From Anderseniella sp963700735 (GTDB taxonomy: Bacteria > Pseudomonadota > Alphaproteobacteria > Rhizobiales > Aestuariivirgaceae): DNA of 64,000 bases. The notes under the pieces are model-generated. The model did no database searches. It was not told the origin of the DNA and saw only the letters and a list, made by a program, of their open reading frames with translations. The position numbers were made by a program, and so were the translations under genes. Where the stretch lies: the NCBI GenBank assembly GCA_963700735.1, contig CAVOYR010000009.1, positions 1 to 64,000 on the forward strand, read 5' to 3'. The stretch's first letter is position 1. Each line of letters begins with the position of its first letter. This document shows positions 38,067 to 47,385 of the stretch, in pieces.

Positions 38067-39076
38067 GCGTTGGACACCTCGACCAGCTTGGCCAGCACCT
38101 TTTCGGCGGCGCCTGTATCGATGGCAGCCTCGGCCTTTGCCGTGCCGTCCTTGAGGTCAGATGCCTTGCCGGCCACCAGAAGTGCTGCACCGGCGGTCAT
38201 GGTGGCGGCATCGCGGAAGGCGTTCTTCTCGCCGCCCAGTACGGCGCGCAGCGCCCTGGCGTTGTACTCGGCATCGCCACCCTTCAGCTCCGCCAGCGTG
38301 CGGCGTTTCACACCTGCATCCTCGGGCTGGATTTCGAAGGTTGTCACCTTGCCGTCCTTCAGTTCTGCCACCCATGTGGTGCCGGTCGGCGTGATCTCGT
38401 CCAGTCCGCCTTCGCCGTGGGTGATCCATACGGCTTCGGACCCCAACTTGTTGAGCACATGCGCGAGCGGTTCAACCCACTGCCGGGCAAACACGCCGAC
38501 TACCTGCCGCTTCACGCTGGCCGGGTTGGACAGCGGACCAAGCAGGTTGAAGATGGTGCGGGTGGCAAGCTCCACACGAGACGGGCCGACATGGCGCATG
38601 GCGGCATGATGGGCCGGGGCAAACATGAAGCCGCAGCCTGCATCTTCAATGCAGCGCGAGATCGTCTCCGGCCTGGTCTCGATATTGACTCCAAGGGCCG
38701 CCAGCGTATCGGCGGCACCGGACTTGGACGACAGCGCCCGGTTGCCGTGCTTGGCAATGCTTAGCCCGGCACCTGCCGCCACCAGCGCTGCACAGGTCGA
38801 CACGTTGTAGGTGCCCGACGCATCGCCGCCAGTGCCGACGATGTCGAGAGCATCCGGCGGGGCGCTCACCCGGGTCATCTTCTCGCGCATGGTCATCACC
38901 GCGCCGGTGATCTCGTCGACCGTCTCGCCGCGCACGCGCAAGCCCATCAGCACGGCACCGATCTGCGATGGCGTGGCATTGCCGGACATGATGATGTCGA
39001 AGGCCGTGCGCGCCTCGTCAACGCTCAGCGGCGTGCCATCGGCGATCCTGGCAATCAGCGGTTTGAGGTCAGCCAT
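38063..39076 (-). CDS. trpD: Anthranilate phosphoribosyltransferase
   Basis: Transfers phosphoribose from PRPP to anthranilate. 337 residues: GTGGDASGTYNVSTCAALVA (PRPP binding), KHGNRALSSKSGAADTLAAL, FMFAPAHHAAMRHVGPSRVE, FNLLGPLSNPASVKRQVVGV. Lies 14 bp after trpG and overlaps trpC by 4 nt. Confidence 0.97.
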   Translation of the reverse strand: MADLKPLIARIADGTPLSVDEARTAFDIIMSGNATPSQIGAVLMGLRVRGETVDEITGAVMTMREKMTRVSAPPDALDIVGTGGDASGTYNVSTCAALVAAGAGLSIAKHGNRALSSKSGAADTLAALGVNIETRPETISRCIEDAGCGFMFAPAHHAAMRHVGPSRVELATRTIFNLLGPLSNPASVKRQVVGVFARQWVEPLAHVLNKLGSEAVWITHGEGGLDEITPTGTTWVAELKDGKVTTFEIQPEDAGVKRRTLAELKGGDAEYNARALRAVLGGEKNAFRDAATMTAGAALLVAGKASDLKDGTAKAEAAIDTGAAEKVLAKLVEVSNA

Positions 39077-39090
39077 TGTCGATGCGTCCG

Positions 39091-39669
39091 TTACTTGACT
39101 GGCAGCCCGGCCAGCTTGAGGAAGTTACGCAGTAGCGCATGGCCATGCTCGGATGCAATGCTTTCGGGGTGAAACTGCACCCCGTGCACGTTCTTCGTCC
39201 TGTGCTGCAGGCCCATGATGACGCCGCCGGTGGACGCGGTCACCTCGAGGCAATCGGGCAGGGAGGCGCGTTCCACCACCAGCGAATGGTAGCGGGTGGC
39301 GTTGAACTGGTCCGGCAACCCTTCGAACAGGCCCTTGCCGGTGCTCTCCATCACCGACAGCTTGCCGTGCATCAGTTCCTGCGCGCGCACCACTTTGCCG
39401 CCGAAGGCCTGTCCGATGGCCTGGTGGCCAAGGCACACGCCCAGCAGCGGTATTTTGCCCGAGGCTTTCTGGATCAGGTCAAGACAGATGCCAGCCTCGT
39501 TGGGGGTGCATGGGCCGGGCGACAGCACGATGGCTTGCGGGGCCATGGCGATTGCGTCGTCCGCGGTAATGGCGTCATTGCGCACCACCTTCGTCTCGGC
39601 ACCCAGGTCGCCAAGGAAATGGTACAGGTTCCAGGTAAAGCTGTCGTAATTGTCGATGAGCAGGATCAT
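39091..39669 (-). CDS. trpG: Anthranilate synthase glutamine amidotransferase component
   Basis: Supplies ammonia from glutamine to TrpE. 192 residues from the ATG at 39669: ILLIDNYDSFTWNLYHFLGD, VLSPGPCTPNEAGI, catalytic Cys in LLGVCLGHQAIGQAFGG and His/Glu in HGVQFHPESIASEHG. Upstream in-frame sequence to 39756 lies inside trpE and is not coding. Class: free-standing TrpG, unlike the fused TrpEG of Rhizobium. Confidence 0.95.
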   Translation of the reverse strand: MILLIDNYDSFTWNLYHFLGDLGAETKVVRNDAITADDAIAMAPQAIVLSPGPCTPNEAGICLDLIQKASGKIPLLGVCLGHQAIGQAFGGKVVRAQELMHGKLSVMESTGKGLFEGLPDQFNATRYHSLVVERASLPDCLEVTASTGGVIMGLQHRTKNVHGVQFHPESIASEHGHALLRNFLKLAGLPVK

Positions 39670-39674
39670 GACGG

Positions 39675-41195
39675 TTACTGCCCCTTTCCGGCACGGCCGG
39701 CAAACCGCACCGCTTCCTCGGCAGCCCTGAACAGCGCCTTGGCCTTGTTGATGCACTCCTGCTGCTCGGACTCCGGCACGCTGTCCGCCACCGCGCCGGC
39801 ACCGGCCTGCACGTACATCTTGCCGTCCTTCACCAATGCGGTTCGCAGTACGATGCAGGTGTCCATCTCGCCGGTCGACGAGAAGTAGCCGACACAGCCG
39901 CCATAGGGCCCGCGCTTGGTATTTTCCAGCTCGTCGATGATCTCCATGGCGCGGACCTTGGGAGCACCCGACAAGGTGCCGGCCGGAAAGCCTGCCGACA
40001 GCGCATCGATGGCATCGAGGTCATCGCGCAGTTCGCCCTCGACGTTTGAGACGATGTGCATCACCTGGCTGTAGTACTCCAGCATGAACTGGTCGGTGAC
40101 GTTCATCGAGCCGATCTTGGAAACCCGGCCTACGTCGTTGCGGCCAAGGTCCAGCAGCATCAGGTGTTCGGCGCGCTCCTTGGGGTCAGCCAACAGTTCT
40201 TCTGCCAGTGCCCGGTCCTGCGCCGGTGTTTCACCACGCGGCCGGGTTCCGGCCAGCGGGCGGATGGTCACCTTGCCGTCGCGCACCCGCACCAGGATTT
40301 CCGGGCTTGAACCGGTCAGCGCAAAGCGGTCGAACTCCAGGTGATAGAGGAACGGCGACGGGTTCACCCGGCGCAGCGCCCGGTAAAGCGAAAACGGCGG
40401 CAGGGTGAACTCGGTCTCGAACCGTTGCGACAACACCACCTGGAAGATGTCACCGGCAGAGATGTACTCCTTCGCCTTGCGGATCATGTCCATGTAGTCG
40501 TCTGGCGAGACGTTGGAGCGTGGTGCCGCAATGGGGTTTGCATCTGCCGCGCCGAACGCCTGCAGGTCCAGTGGCCGGTCGAAGGCATCCACCACCGCGC
40601 CCAGCCGGTCGCAGGCGCGGGTGTAGGCAGCCTTGGCCGAGATGTCCTCTTCGGGAAATACCGGCGTCACCACGGTGACTTCGTCCTTCACCGCATCGAA
40701 GATCGCCATGATGGTGGGGCGGATCATCAGCGCATCGGGAACGCCGATCGCGTCCTCGTTGGGTTCAGGCAGGTTTTCCATCTGCCGCACGAGGTCGTAG
40801 CCCATGTAGCCGAACAGCCCGGCAGCCATTGGCGGCAGGTCATCGGGCACGTCGATGTGGTTGGCGGCCAGCAGCTTGCGAAGCGACGCAAGCGGCGGCT
40901 CGCTGTCCGCCTCGAACGGGCCGTCTGGGTCGATGGCGGCACGGGAGTTGACTTCGGCGGTGTTGCCGTTCACCCGCCAGATCAGGTCCGGCTTCATGCC
41001 GATCATGGAATAGCGGCCACGCACTGCACCACCTTCCACCAACTCCAGCAAGAACCGGTAGGGCGCGTGGCGTGTCAGCTTCATGAAGGCGGAGACGGGC
41101 GTCTCGAGGTCTGCAACGAGGCGGGTGTAAACCACCTGCGGCTTGCCCGCGTCATAGACATGGGCGAATTCGTCACTGGGAGGCGATATCAGCAT
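39675..41195 (-). CDS. trpE: Anthranilate synthase component I
   Basis: Makes anthranilate from chorismate. 506 residues from the ATG at 41195. Chorismate-binding motifs: YHLEFDRFALTGSSPEILVR, IRPLAGTRPRGETPAQD, LMLLDLGRNDVGRVSKIGS and FPAGTLSGAPKVRAMEIIDE. I rejected the in-frame extension to 41291, which runs into ppiD. No convincing leader peptide or tandem Trp codons are visible in the 68-bp gap upstream, so attenuation is not supported here. Confidence 0.95.
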   Translation of the reverse strand: MLISPPSDEFAHVYDAGKPQVVYTRLVADLETPVSAFMKLTRHAPYRFLLELVEGGAVRGRYSMIGMKPDLIWRVNGNTAEVNSRAAIDPDGPFEADSEPPLASLRKLLAANHIDVPDDLPPMAAGLFGYMGYDLVRQMENLPEPNEDAIGVPDALMIRPTIMAIFDAVKDEVTVVTPVFPEEDISAKAAYTRACDRLGAVVDAFDRPLDLQAFGAADANPIAAPRSNVSPDDYMDMIRKAKEYISAGDIFQVVLSQRFETEFTLPPFSLYRALRRVNPSPFLYHLEFDRFALTGSSPEILVRVRDGKVTIRPLAGTRPRGETPAQDRALAEELLADPKERAEHLMLLDLGRNDVGRVSKIGSMNVTDQFMLEYYSQVMHIVSNVEGELRDDLDAIDALSAGFPAGTLSGAPKVRAMEIIDELENTKRGPYGGCVGYFSSTGEMDTCIVLRTALVKDGKMYVQAGAGAVADSVPESEQQECINKAKALFRAAEEAVRFAGRAGKGQ

Positions 41196-41263
41196 GGGAA
41201 GGTGATCCCTGGCATGAACAATGAACGGAATGGTGCGGGTAGGATGTCCGGCTGCGCGGGGGC

Positions 41264-43144
41264 TTACTGCCCACCACGCAGCCTGGTCCATGCTGCATCA
41301 TTGACGCTGACGCCAACCTGTTCCTGGAGTGCTGTTACGTACTCGGCATAAAGGTCGTTAGAAAGGTTTGACTGGAGCACCTCGCGGATGGCCTTTGCCT
41401 CGTTGGAGGCAGGGTCATAGGCCTGCCCGAGCACCGGCGTCGACGAGATGATCTTCGCTGATGTGCCAAGCTGCGACATCGACATTGCATGGCCGTCTGC
41501 CGGCACCGAGAACAGGGCGGCAATGTCTCCGGGCGTGAAGTTGCCGTCGGTTTCCGTCCGCTTCAGCCCTTGTGCCGATTGCAGTTGCGCGTTGCGGGCG
41601 GCTGCGAGGTCCTCGATGGAGGTGCCGCCCTTGAGCTGCTTGACCAGGTCTTCCGCCAGCGCACGGGTGGCCTTTGCTGCTTCGCGTGCCTTCCAGGCGG
41701 TTGCCACCTTGTCCTTGACCTCGTTGAACGGCGGCACCGATGATGGCGTCACGTCGCGCGTTTCGACCCAGGTGAAACCGTTGTTGCCATCGGTCAGCGG
41801 CGAGATTTCCAGGCCGACTGCAGTTTCGAAGGCGGTGGCGAGCGTGTTCTGGTGACCGGCGATGGGAACCGGTTCGCCATTGGCATCATTGCCGTCTGCC
41901 GAGACAGGGCCGATGACAGTCACCGGCAGGCCGATTTCCCTGGCAGCTTCTTCCAGCGAGGCACCGCCGGCGCGGGCATCCTCGAACTTGTCGTGCAGGT
42001 CCAGCAGCCGGTCGCGGGCGCGCCGCGTCCGGGCATCGGCCATCACCTGGTCGCGCACGTCCGCCAGCGACTGGGTCTCGCCCTTGCGCACCACGCTGGC
42101 TTTCAGCAGAACGGTCGACAGGCGGCCGCTGACCACGTCCGACACCGCGCCATCTTCCAGCGCGAAGGCAGCATCGGCGATGATCGTGTCGGGGATGGCG
42201 TCCTTCGCGACGGTGCCGAGCGACATGTCGGCCTCGGACAGGCCGCGCTCCTTCGCGATATCCTCGAAGCTGGTGCCGGCCTTGATCTTGTCCAGTGCGG
42301 CGCGGGCTTCCGCTTCGCCGGGGAAGGGGATTTGCAGCACGGTGCGGGTTTCCGGCGTGGTGTACTTGGCCTTGTCGGCCTCGTACTGGCGCTGCAGTTC
42401 TTGCTCGTCGACGTCCGTGCTGGCGGCAATGGCCTCCGGCGTCAGCGCCACCACGGCAAAGGTGCGCCGTTCCGGCTCGGCAAAGGCATTCGGGTTCTCG
42501 TCATAGAAGGCCTTGAGGTCGGCATCGCCTGGCGTGGCGGTGATTTCGGGCGTGGTGATCTCGAACCATTTCGCGTCGCGCTGTTCGCTGCGGTGCTTCC
42601 AGATCAGCTCCACCAGCGTATCCGGCACCACGGCCTTCGAGGTCAGCGGCAGCGAGATGGCCTGGCGCGTCATGTTCTGGGCTTCGGCGGCAAAGAACTG
42701 TTGCTCTGACAAGGCGTTGGCACGCAGCAACTGCCGGAAGGCCTCGGCGTTGAAGCTGCCATCGGGGGACTGGAAGCGCGGCGTGTCGGCAATCGACTGG
42801 GCCACGGCCTTGGCCGGCATGCGGATGCCGAGGGTGTTGGCCTGGTTGTCCAGCGCGGCATCGCGCATCAGGTCGCCGAGGATCTGGCGGTCGAGGCCAA
42901 GCTCGCGGGCGCGGTCCGGGGTGATGGACTCGTTGAGTTGCTGCGAGTAGCTGCGCAACTGGTTGTTGAACGCCTCGCGGTACTGGGTGGAGGTGACCGA
43001 CTGCTCGCCAACCTTTGCCAGCTCGTCAGAGGTGCCGCCGCGCAGCATGTCCTCGATGCCCCACACGGCAAAGCTGGCCGCGAGGAGACCGATGAAAATC
43101 TTGGCGACCCAGCCGCCGGTTTTGCTGCGCAACGTGGAGAGCAT
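41264..43144 (-). CDS. ppiD: Peptidylprolyl isomerase/periplasmic folding chaperone, PpiD/SurA type
   Basis: Membrane-anchored periplasmic chaperone for outer-membrane proteins. 626 residues: one N-terminal membrane anchor (IFIGLLAASFAVWGIEDMLR), a SurA_N-like helical region (about 36-170), a parvulin-like segment around 240-360 and a C-terminal substrate-binding region. Located at the usual place upstream of trpE in Hyphomicrobiales, divergent from tpiA. Confidence 0.9.
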   Translation of the reverse strand: MLSTLRSKTGGWVAKIFIGLLAASFAVWGIEDMLRGGTSDELAKVGEQSVTSTQYREAFNNQLRSYSQQLNESITPDRARELGLDRQILGDLMRDAALDNQANTLGIRMPAKAVAQSIADTPRFQSPDGSFNAEAFRQLLRANALSEQQFFAAEAQNMTRQAISLPLTSKAVVPDTLVELIWKHRSEQRDAKWFEITTPEITATPGDADLKAFYDENPNAFAEPERRTFAVVALTPEAIAASTDVDEQELQRQYEADKAKYTTPETRTVLQIPFPGEAEARAALDKIKAGTSFEDIAKERGLSEADMSLGTVAKDAIPDTIIADAAFALEDGAVSDVVSGRLSTVLLKASVVRKGETQSLADVRDQVMADARTRRARDRLLDLHDKFEDARAGGASLEEAAREIGLPVTVIGPVSADGNDANGEPVPIAGHQNTLATAFETAVGLEISPLTDGNNGFTWVETRDVTPSSVPPFNEVKDKVATAWKAREAAKATRALAEDLVKQLKGGTSIEDLAAARNAQLQSAQGLKRTETDGNFTPGDIAALFSVPADGHAMSMSQLGTSAKIISSTPVLGQAYDPASNEAKAIREVLQSNLSNDLYAEYVTALQEQVGVSVNDAAWTRLRGGQ

Positions 43145-43288
43145 GAAAGGGGTTCCGTGTGTGACCTTGCCTGCGCACTATATAAAAATGTGATCCACGA
43201 GCCGCAAGCGCTATGGACACAGCTTACCGGTTTGTTATGACCCATGCCAACCGAAACGAAAACGACAACCCGAAGGAAGGTGCGCGCG

Positions 43289-44032
<744 letters not shown>

Positions 44033-44142
44033 CCCGGCGCGCGCCAACGCGCCAAAGGTTTACATTCTCGCCGCGACGCATTAGATGAGCGCCAACACCC
44101 GAAGCTGATTTGCCCTGAACGGGGCCACGAGCGAGCGAAGCC

Positions 44143-44517
44143 ATGATTGCCGTCATTACCGTTATCCACCTGCTGATCGTGCTGGCACTGATCGGCGTCG
44201 TGCTGATGCAACGCTCCGAAGGCGGCGCACTGGGCATCGGCGGCGGTGGCGGCGGCGGGGCAGGCGGGCTGTTCAGCGCACGCGGCACCGGCAACGCGCT
44301 GACGCGGGCAACGGCCTTCCTGGCGGTCGGGTTCTTCATCACCTCGCTGACGCTGGCGATCCTGTCACGCGGGTCGCTGAACGGCTCGGGCTCGGTACTC
44401 GACCAGGTGGCGCCATCGCAGGGCCAGCAGCAGGACGGCTCGGCCCCTTCGGGTGGCGGCTCGGTTCTGCCGCAGTTGCCGACGGCCCCGACCGGGCCAA
44501 CCGTTCCAACACAGTAA
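44143..44517 (+). CDS. secG: Preprotein translocase subunit SecG
   Basis: Accessory subunit of the SecYEG channel. 124 residues, two membrane helices (VITVIHLLIVLALIGVVLMQ and TAFLAVGFFITSLTLAILSR) joined by the family's RSEGG motif and a glycine-rich loop. The C-terminal Pro/Thr tail is typical of alphaproteobacteria. Normally followed by pyrG, but here 3.4 kb of accessory DNA intervenes. Confidence 0.93.
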   Translation: MIAVITVIHLLIVLALIGVVLMQRSEGGALGIGGGGGGGAGGLFSARGTGNALTRATAFLAVGFFITSLTLAILSRGSLNGSGSVLDQVAPSQGQQQDGSAPSGGGSVLPQLPTAPTGPTVPTQ

Positions 44518-44529
44518 CCTCGCCCCAGC

Positions 44530-44905
44530 GGAAGCGTCTCCCGGCAGGGAGACTGCCGTGAGCGCATTGAGATCATGGGAACCGGACGGAGCATCGCTCG
44601 GCGCGGGTCTTTGTAGTGTATGTGCACCTTGCGATGCTCCGCCCCGTGACGGCTGCATGACGGCTGGATCTATAACGCGGGCGGCCTCCTGCCTGCGACG
44701 CCCCGGTTGCACCGGCCCTGGCACAGGCGATCATCAACGTTCCGCGCGGGCTGGCCGTAGTACCAGCACCCCTTTAGCTGTACACACCATGCCCCGGGCG
44801 CCCGCTTCCGTAAAACGCGCGCCGGAGAGCCACGAGCCCCGGTCTGACCACCGGCACGGCTGCCGGCACCCATTCCCCCTCAGCTGTTGAGGTGACCGGG
44901 GATGG
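44530..44905 (-). ncRNA. Candidate structured minus-strand RNA in the secG-parD gap
   Basis: The 491-bp gap has no convincing gene. On the minus strand a good promoter is visible: -35 TTGACT (44934-44939), 17-bp spacer, -10 TACAAC (44911-44916). The predicted 5' end falls on a strong hairpin (44869-44906: CCCAT and CCCC arms pairing with GGGG and ATGGG, inner CTCA/TGAG). Further downstream lie a perfect 11-bp inverted repeat (44587-44597 with 44631-44641) and a perfect 7-bp hairpin (44536-44553). I could not match it to tmRNA, RNase P, SRP or 6S RNA. No U-rich terminator is evident, so the 3' end is uncertain. Confidence 0.35.
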
Positions 44906-44950
44906 GCAGAGTTGTAGCAGGTTATAGGAATAAAGTCAAGAAATTTACGA

Positions 44951-44990
44951 TTGAAAACGCGCTGCCCCATAGTCATACTTGGTAATACCA
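44951..44990 (+). promoter_or_regulatory. parDE promoter and operator
   Basis: -35 TTGAAA (44951-44956), 17-bp spacer, -10 CATACT (44974-44979), immediately followed by the perfect dyad TGGTAATACCA (44980-44990) over the expected transcription start. A palindrome at the start site of a ribbon-helix-helix antitoxin gene fits autorepression by the ParDE complex. Confidence 0.65.
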
Positions 44991-45008
44991 TTCAGGAGGC
45001 TGTAGCAC

Positions 45009-45287
45009 ATGACGATAAAGACCGCCGTCAGCTTTACCGACAAGCACCACGAGTTCGCCCGCCGCAAGGTGGAGGAAGGCGCGTTTGCCTCTGTCAGCAG
45101 CGTGGTGGCTGCCGCGATTGAACAGGCGATGCAGGACGAAGTTGAGCGCGATGCCGCCCTGGACGCCATGAAGGACGAAATCCGCGCGCGCATGGCAACG
45201 CCTCGCGAGGACTTCGTGCCGCTGGAAGGCGATGACATGTTCGACCGGGTGCGGGCACGGCTTCAGGCACGGAAAGCTGGCGCGTGA
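45009..45287 (+). CDS. parD: ParD-type ribbon-helix-helix antitoxin
   Basis: 92 residues. The N-terminal TIKTAVSFTDKHHEFARRKV forms the DNA-binding strand-helix of ParD-like proteins, followed by EGAFASVSSVVAAAIEQAMQ, and an acidic C-terminus (LEGDDMFDRVRARLQA) that would wrap the toxin. GGAGG lies about 10 nt before the ATG. Overlaps parE by 4 nt. Pairing with the next gene is clear; exact ParD subfamily is inferred. Confidence 0.88.
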   Translation: MTIKTAVSFTDKHHEFARRKVEEGAFASVSSVVAAAIEQAMQDEVERDAALDAMKDEIRARMATPREDFVPLEGDDMFDRVRARLQARKAGA

Positions 45288-45598
45288 GCTACCGCGTCGT
45301 TCGCCACCCTCGCGTGGCGCGGGACCTTGATGATATTGCCGACCTGATCGCCAGTTATGCCGGGGTGGACGTGGCCTTGCGCAAGCTGGCCGAGATCGAG
45401 GCTTGCCTGACGAAGCTGGCGGACACGCCGCATATCGGCACCATTCGCGATGAAATTGCGCCGGGCCTGCGCGCAATTCCGGCGGCGCGCAAGGGCGTGG
45501 TTTGTTTCGTGGTGGATGACACGGCGCGCGAGGTACGGGTGATCAGCATCACCTATGCCGGGGCGGAGTGGATGAGGGGCGTGGCGGAGAGGTCGTGA
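45284..45598 (+). CDS. parE: ParE/RelE-family toxin
   Basis: 104 residues from a GTG start overlapping the parD stop. The fold is recognisable in YRVVRHPRVARDLDDIADLI, ALRKLAEIEACLTKLADTPH (helical hairpin), GLRAIPAARKGVVCFVVDD and VRVISITYAGAEW. ParE toxins inhibit gyrase and RelE toxins cleave mRNA; the target here is not predictable, though gene order and antitoxin type favour ParE. Confidence 0.85.
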   Translation: MSYRVVRHPRVARDLDDIADLIASYAGVDVALRKLAEIEACLTKLADTPHIGTIRDEIAPGLRAIPAARKGVVCFVVDDTAREVRVISITYAGAEWMRGVAERS

Positions 45599-45635
45599 AA
45601 GCCTTTGCTTCCCGGCTGAAGGATTGGAGACTGTC

Positions 45636-45923
45636 ATGTTCAAGCGCGCCGTATACCCCGGCCAAATTCTGAAGACCGAATTGGACGGACTCGGTGTATC
45701 GCCCACAGAGTTGGCCTGGCAGATCGAGGTGCCGGCCAACCGCATCAGCCAGATCATCGCGGCCAAGCGCGCCATTACCGGCGACACGGCCTTGCGCCTC
45801 GGCTACTGGTTTGGCGTGGACCCGTCGTTCTGGATCAACCTTCAGGCGCAGTTCGACCTTGCGCTGGCGGACAGGGAGGCGGGCGAGGCCGTGCGCAAGC
45901 TGCCGAATGGCCGGAGATCGTAA
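45636..45923 (+). CDS. higA: HigA-type XRE antitoxin/regulator without HigB
   Basis: 95 residues, a helix-turn-helix protein of the HigA/VapI family: PGQILKTELDGLGVSPTELA, WQIEVPANRISQIIAAKRAI, TGDTALRLGYWFGVDPSFWI and NLQAQFDLALADRE match the family along its length. It starts 38 bp after parE. No HigB-like toxin lies on either side, so it is either an orphan antitoxin or a third component regulating parDE. Confidence 0.85.
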   Translation: MFKRAVYPGQILKTELDGLGVSPTELAWQIEVPANRISQIIAAKRAITGDTALRLGYWFGVDPSFWINLQAQFDLALADREAGEAVRKLPNGRRS

Positions 45924-46072
45924 ACATGTTAGAAATATCGCTGTGTGGATAAGGTCATGCTGCGAACGTGCAATCCGATAAGCTAGGTTGTCTAGGCTGC
46001 TAAGATGTGCAAATTGGTTTTGCGGCCAAATTCCTCGGTGTTTCAAAGTCGCTTAAGCTTTCTTGTGTTGGT

Positions 46073-46876
46073 ATGAAACGTCCAGAGCATTTACCAGAGT
46101 TCGAACAGCCACCTCTAGATGAGGTGGTCATTGGTGTCCAGTTCACGCCTCTCGTTGGGTATTCATCGGTTCATGCTTCTGAAATTTGGGAACTTTTCAA
46201 GTCCGAATTTCCCCACGTCCAAGAACATCCAATGCTAGACCCGAAGTTCGAGACTTTTGGTCGCGGGGCAATTCAACCTTCGTTTCAGTTTCAATTTGGA
46301 CCGCCACCTTTGGGTAGTCGGCTATGGTTTATCTCTACCGATGGCAATCACCTTCTTCAGTTTCAATCTGATCGCCTTTTAGCAAATTGGCGTAAAGCGG
46401 GAGTTGAGGTCGATTATCCGAGATTTGAGGCGATCGCTTCAAACTTCAAAAAAAACCTTCAAGCTTTGTCTGGCTTCTGCGAAGAGAATTTCGGTGGGCC
46501 ATTGGTTGTGAATCAAGCTGAGCTTACTTATGTTAATCTCATACCTGTAGAATCCTTTGCTGCGTGCTCAGATTGGTTAGTTAATTGCGATGGTTCAAAC
46601 ATCGAATATGAGTCGATGCAGAGTGCTTCTACAGAGGTCCTCACATCGTCCGATGGCAAGCCGATTGGGCGTCTGTACCATCAAGCAAGTTCAGCGTTTC
46701 ACCAAGACGGCGAGAAGAAGGCAATCCGTTTTGAACTGACGTTTAGAGGCAAGCCGCCGACGGATGAGTTACCTGATGTTGTTGAATTTTTAAGTTCTGG
46801 TCGCGAGTTTATTGTAGATCGATTTGCCAGTATGACGACTGAAAAAGCTCACATTAGTTGGAAGAGGTCTAAGTAA
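46073..46876 (+). CDS. TIGR04255 family protein, first gene of AT-rich cassette
   Basis: 267 residues, function unknown. The N-terminus (HLPEFEQPPLDEVVIGVQFT) and the spaced blocks FETFGRGAIQPSFQFQFG, LWFISTDGNHLLQFQSDRLL and ELTYVNLIPVESF are those of the sporadically distributed TIGR04255 family. Base composition is visibly AT-richer than the flanking genes, and codon use differs, indicating transfer. ATG 46073 matches the family start; an in-frame GTG at 46007 is possible. Its TAA overlaps the next ATG by one base (TAATG), so translation is coupled. Confidence 0.8.
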   Translation: MKRPEHLPEFEQPPLDEVVIGVQFTPLVGYSSVHASEIWELFKSEFPHVQEHPMLDPKFETFGRGAIQPSFQFQFGPPPLGSRLWFISTDGNHLLQFQSDRLLANWRKAGVEVDYPRFEAIASNFKKNLQALSGFCEENFGGPLVVNQAELTYVNLIPVESFAACSDWLVNCDGSNIEYESMQSASTEVLTSSDGKPIGRLYHQASSAFHQDGEKKAIRFELTFRGKPPTDELPDVVEFLSSGREFIVDRFASMTTEKAHISWKRSK

Positions 46877-47367
46877 TGCCGCAGAATGGAACGGCCTATC
46901 AAACTGCGCGAGAGTTTTTCCCTTCTTCTAGTTCAACTCTGGCGATTTATGCTGCTCCAGCACGACGAGTGCGGGTTGGGCAGATGGTCTCACCGTGGCA
47001 GGGTATGCTTGAACAGAGGTTTGATCAGATAGTGAAGCTTCCGCTTGGTTGGGATGGTTACAGGGGACGACCAGTTAGCTTTGGCCTTGCGAAATTTGCA
47101 GCTTCCATACTTGAGCATCTTTACATTTCAGGGGTAGAAGCACCGCAAGTAGTTCCTGGATCTGACGGTACCTTACAACTCGAATGGCATTGCGAAGGCT
47201 ATGACATAGAACTTGATGTACGTGCCCCGTTTGACGTTATTGCTTATCGTTTCGACAGTGCGACCGGGGAAGAACAAGAAATGGAGTTAGACGCCGATTT
47301 CACTTCGGTCGCAGGATGGATTGAAGATATCTCCCACCAGGCAAATCGCAGCCAGAATGTGGCTTAG
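46876..47367 (+). CDS. Uncharacterised protein, second gene of TIGR04255 cassette
   Basis: 163 residues, no enzyme recognised. No signal peptide or membrane helix. The central segment is distinctive: LPLGWDGYRGRPVSFGLAKF and then DGTLQLEWHCEGYDIELDV, a WDG...LEW pattern I associate with small uncharacterised accessory proteins. Overlaps the TIGR04255 gene by one base and shares its AT-rich composition. 18 bp separate it from the third gene. Confidence 0.7.
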   Translation: MPQNGTAYQTAREFFPSSSSTLAIYAAPARRVRVGQMVSPWQGMLEQRFDQIVKLPLGWDGYRGRPVSFGLAKFAASILEHLYISGVEAPQVVPGSDGTLQLEWHCEGYDIELDVRAPFDVIAYRFDSATGEEQEMELDADFTSVAGWIEDISHQANRSQNVA

Positions 47368-47385
47368 TTTTTCATCAGTCCAACC

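Noticed and set aside
41100..41290. Tryptophan attenuator before trpE
   Set aside because: No leader peptide with tandem Trp codons and no competing hairpins are visible in the ppiD-trpE gap.
44530..44905. tmRNA, RNase P RNA, SRP RNA or 6S RNA in the secG-parD gap
   Set aside because: No TTCGA arm with CCA end, no GAGGAAAGTCC-type core, no SRP tip motif and no 6S architecture were found on either strand.
44734..44991. 85-residue minus-strand frame in the secG-parD gap
   Set aside because: No ribosome-binding site or recognisable domain, and it spans the strongest RNA hairpins.
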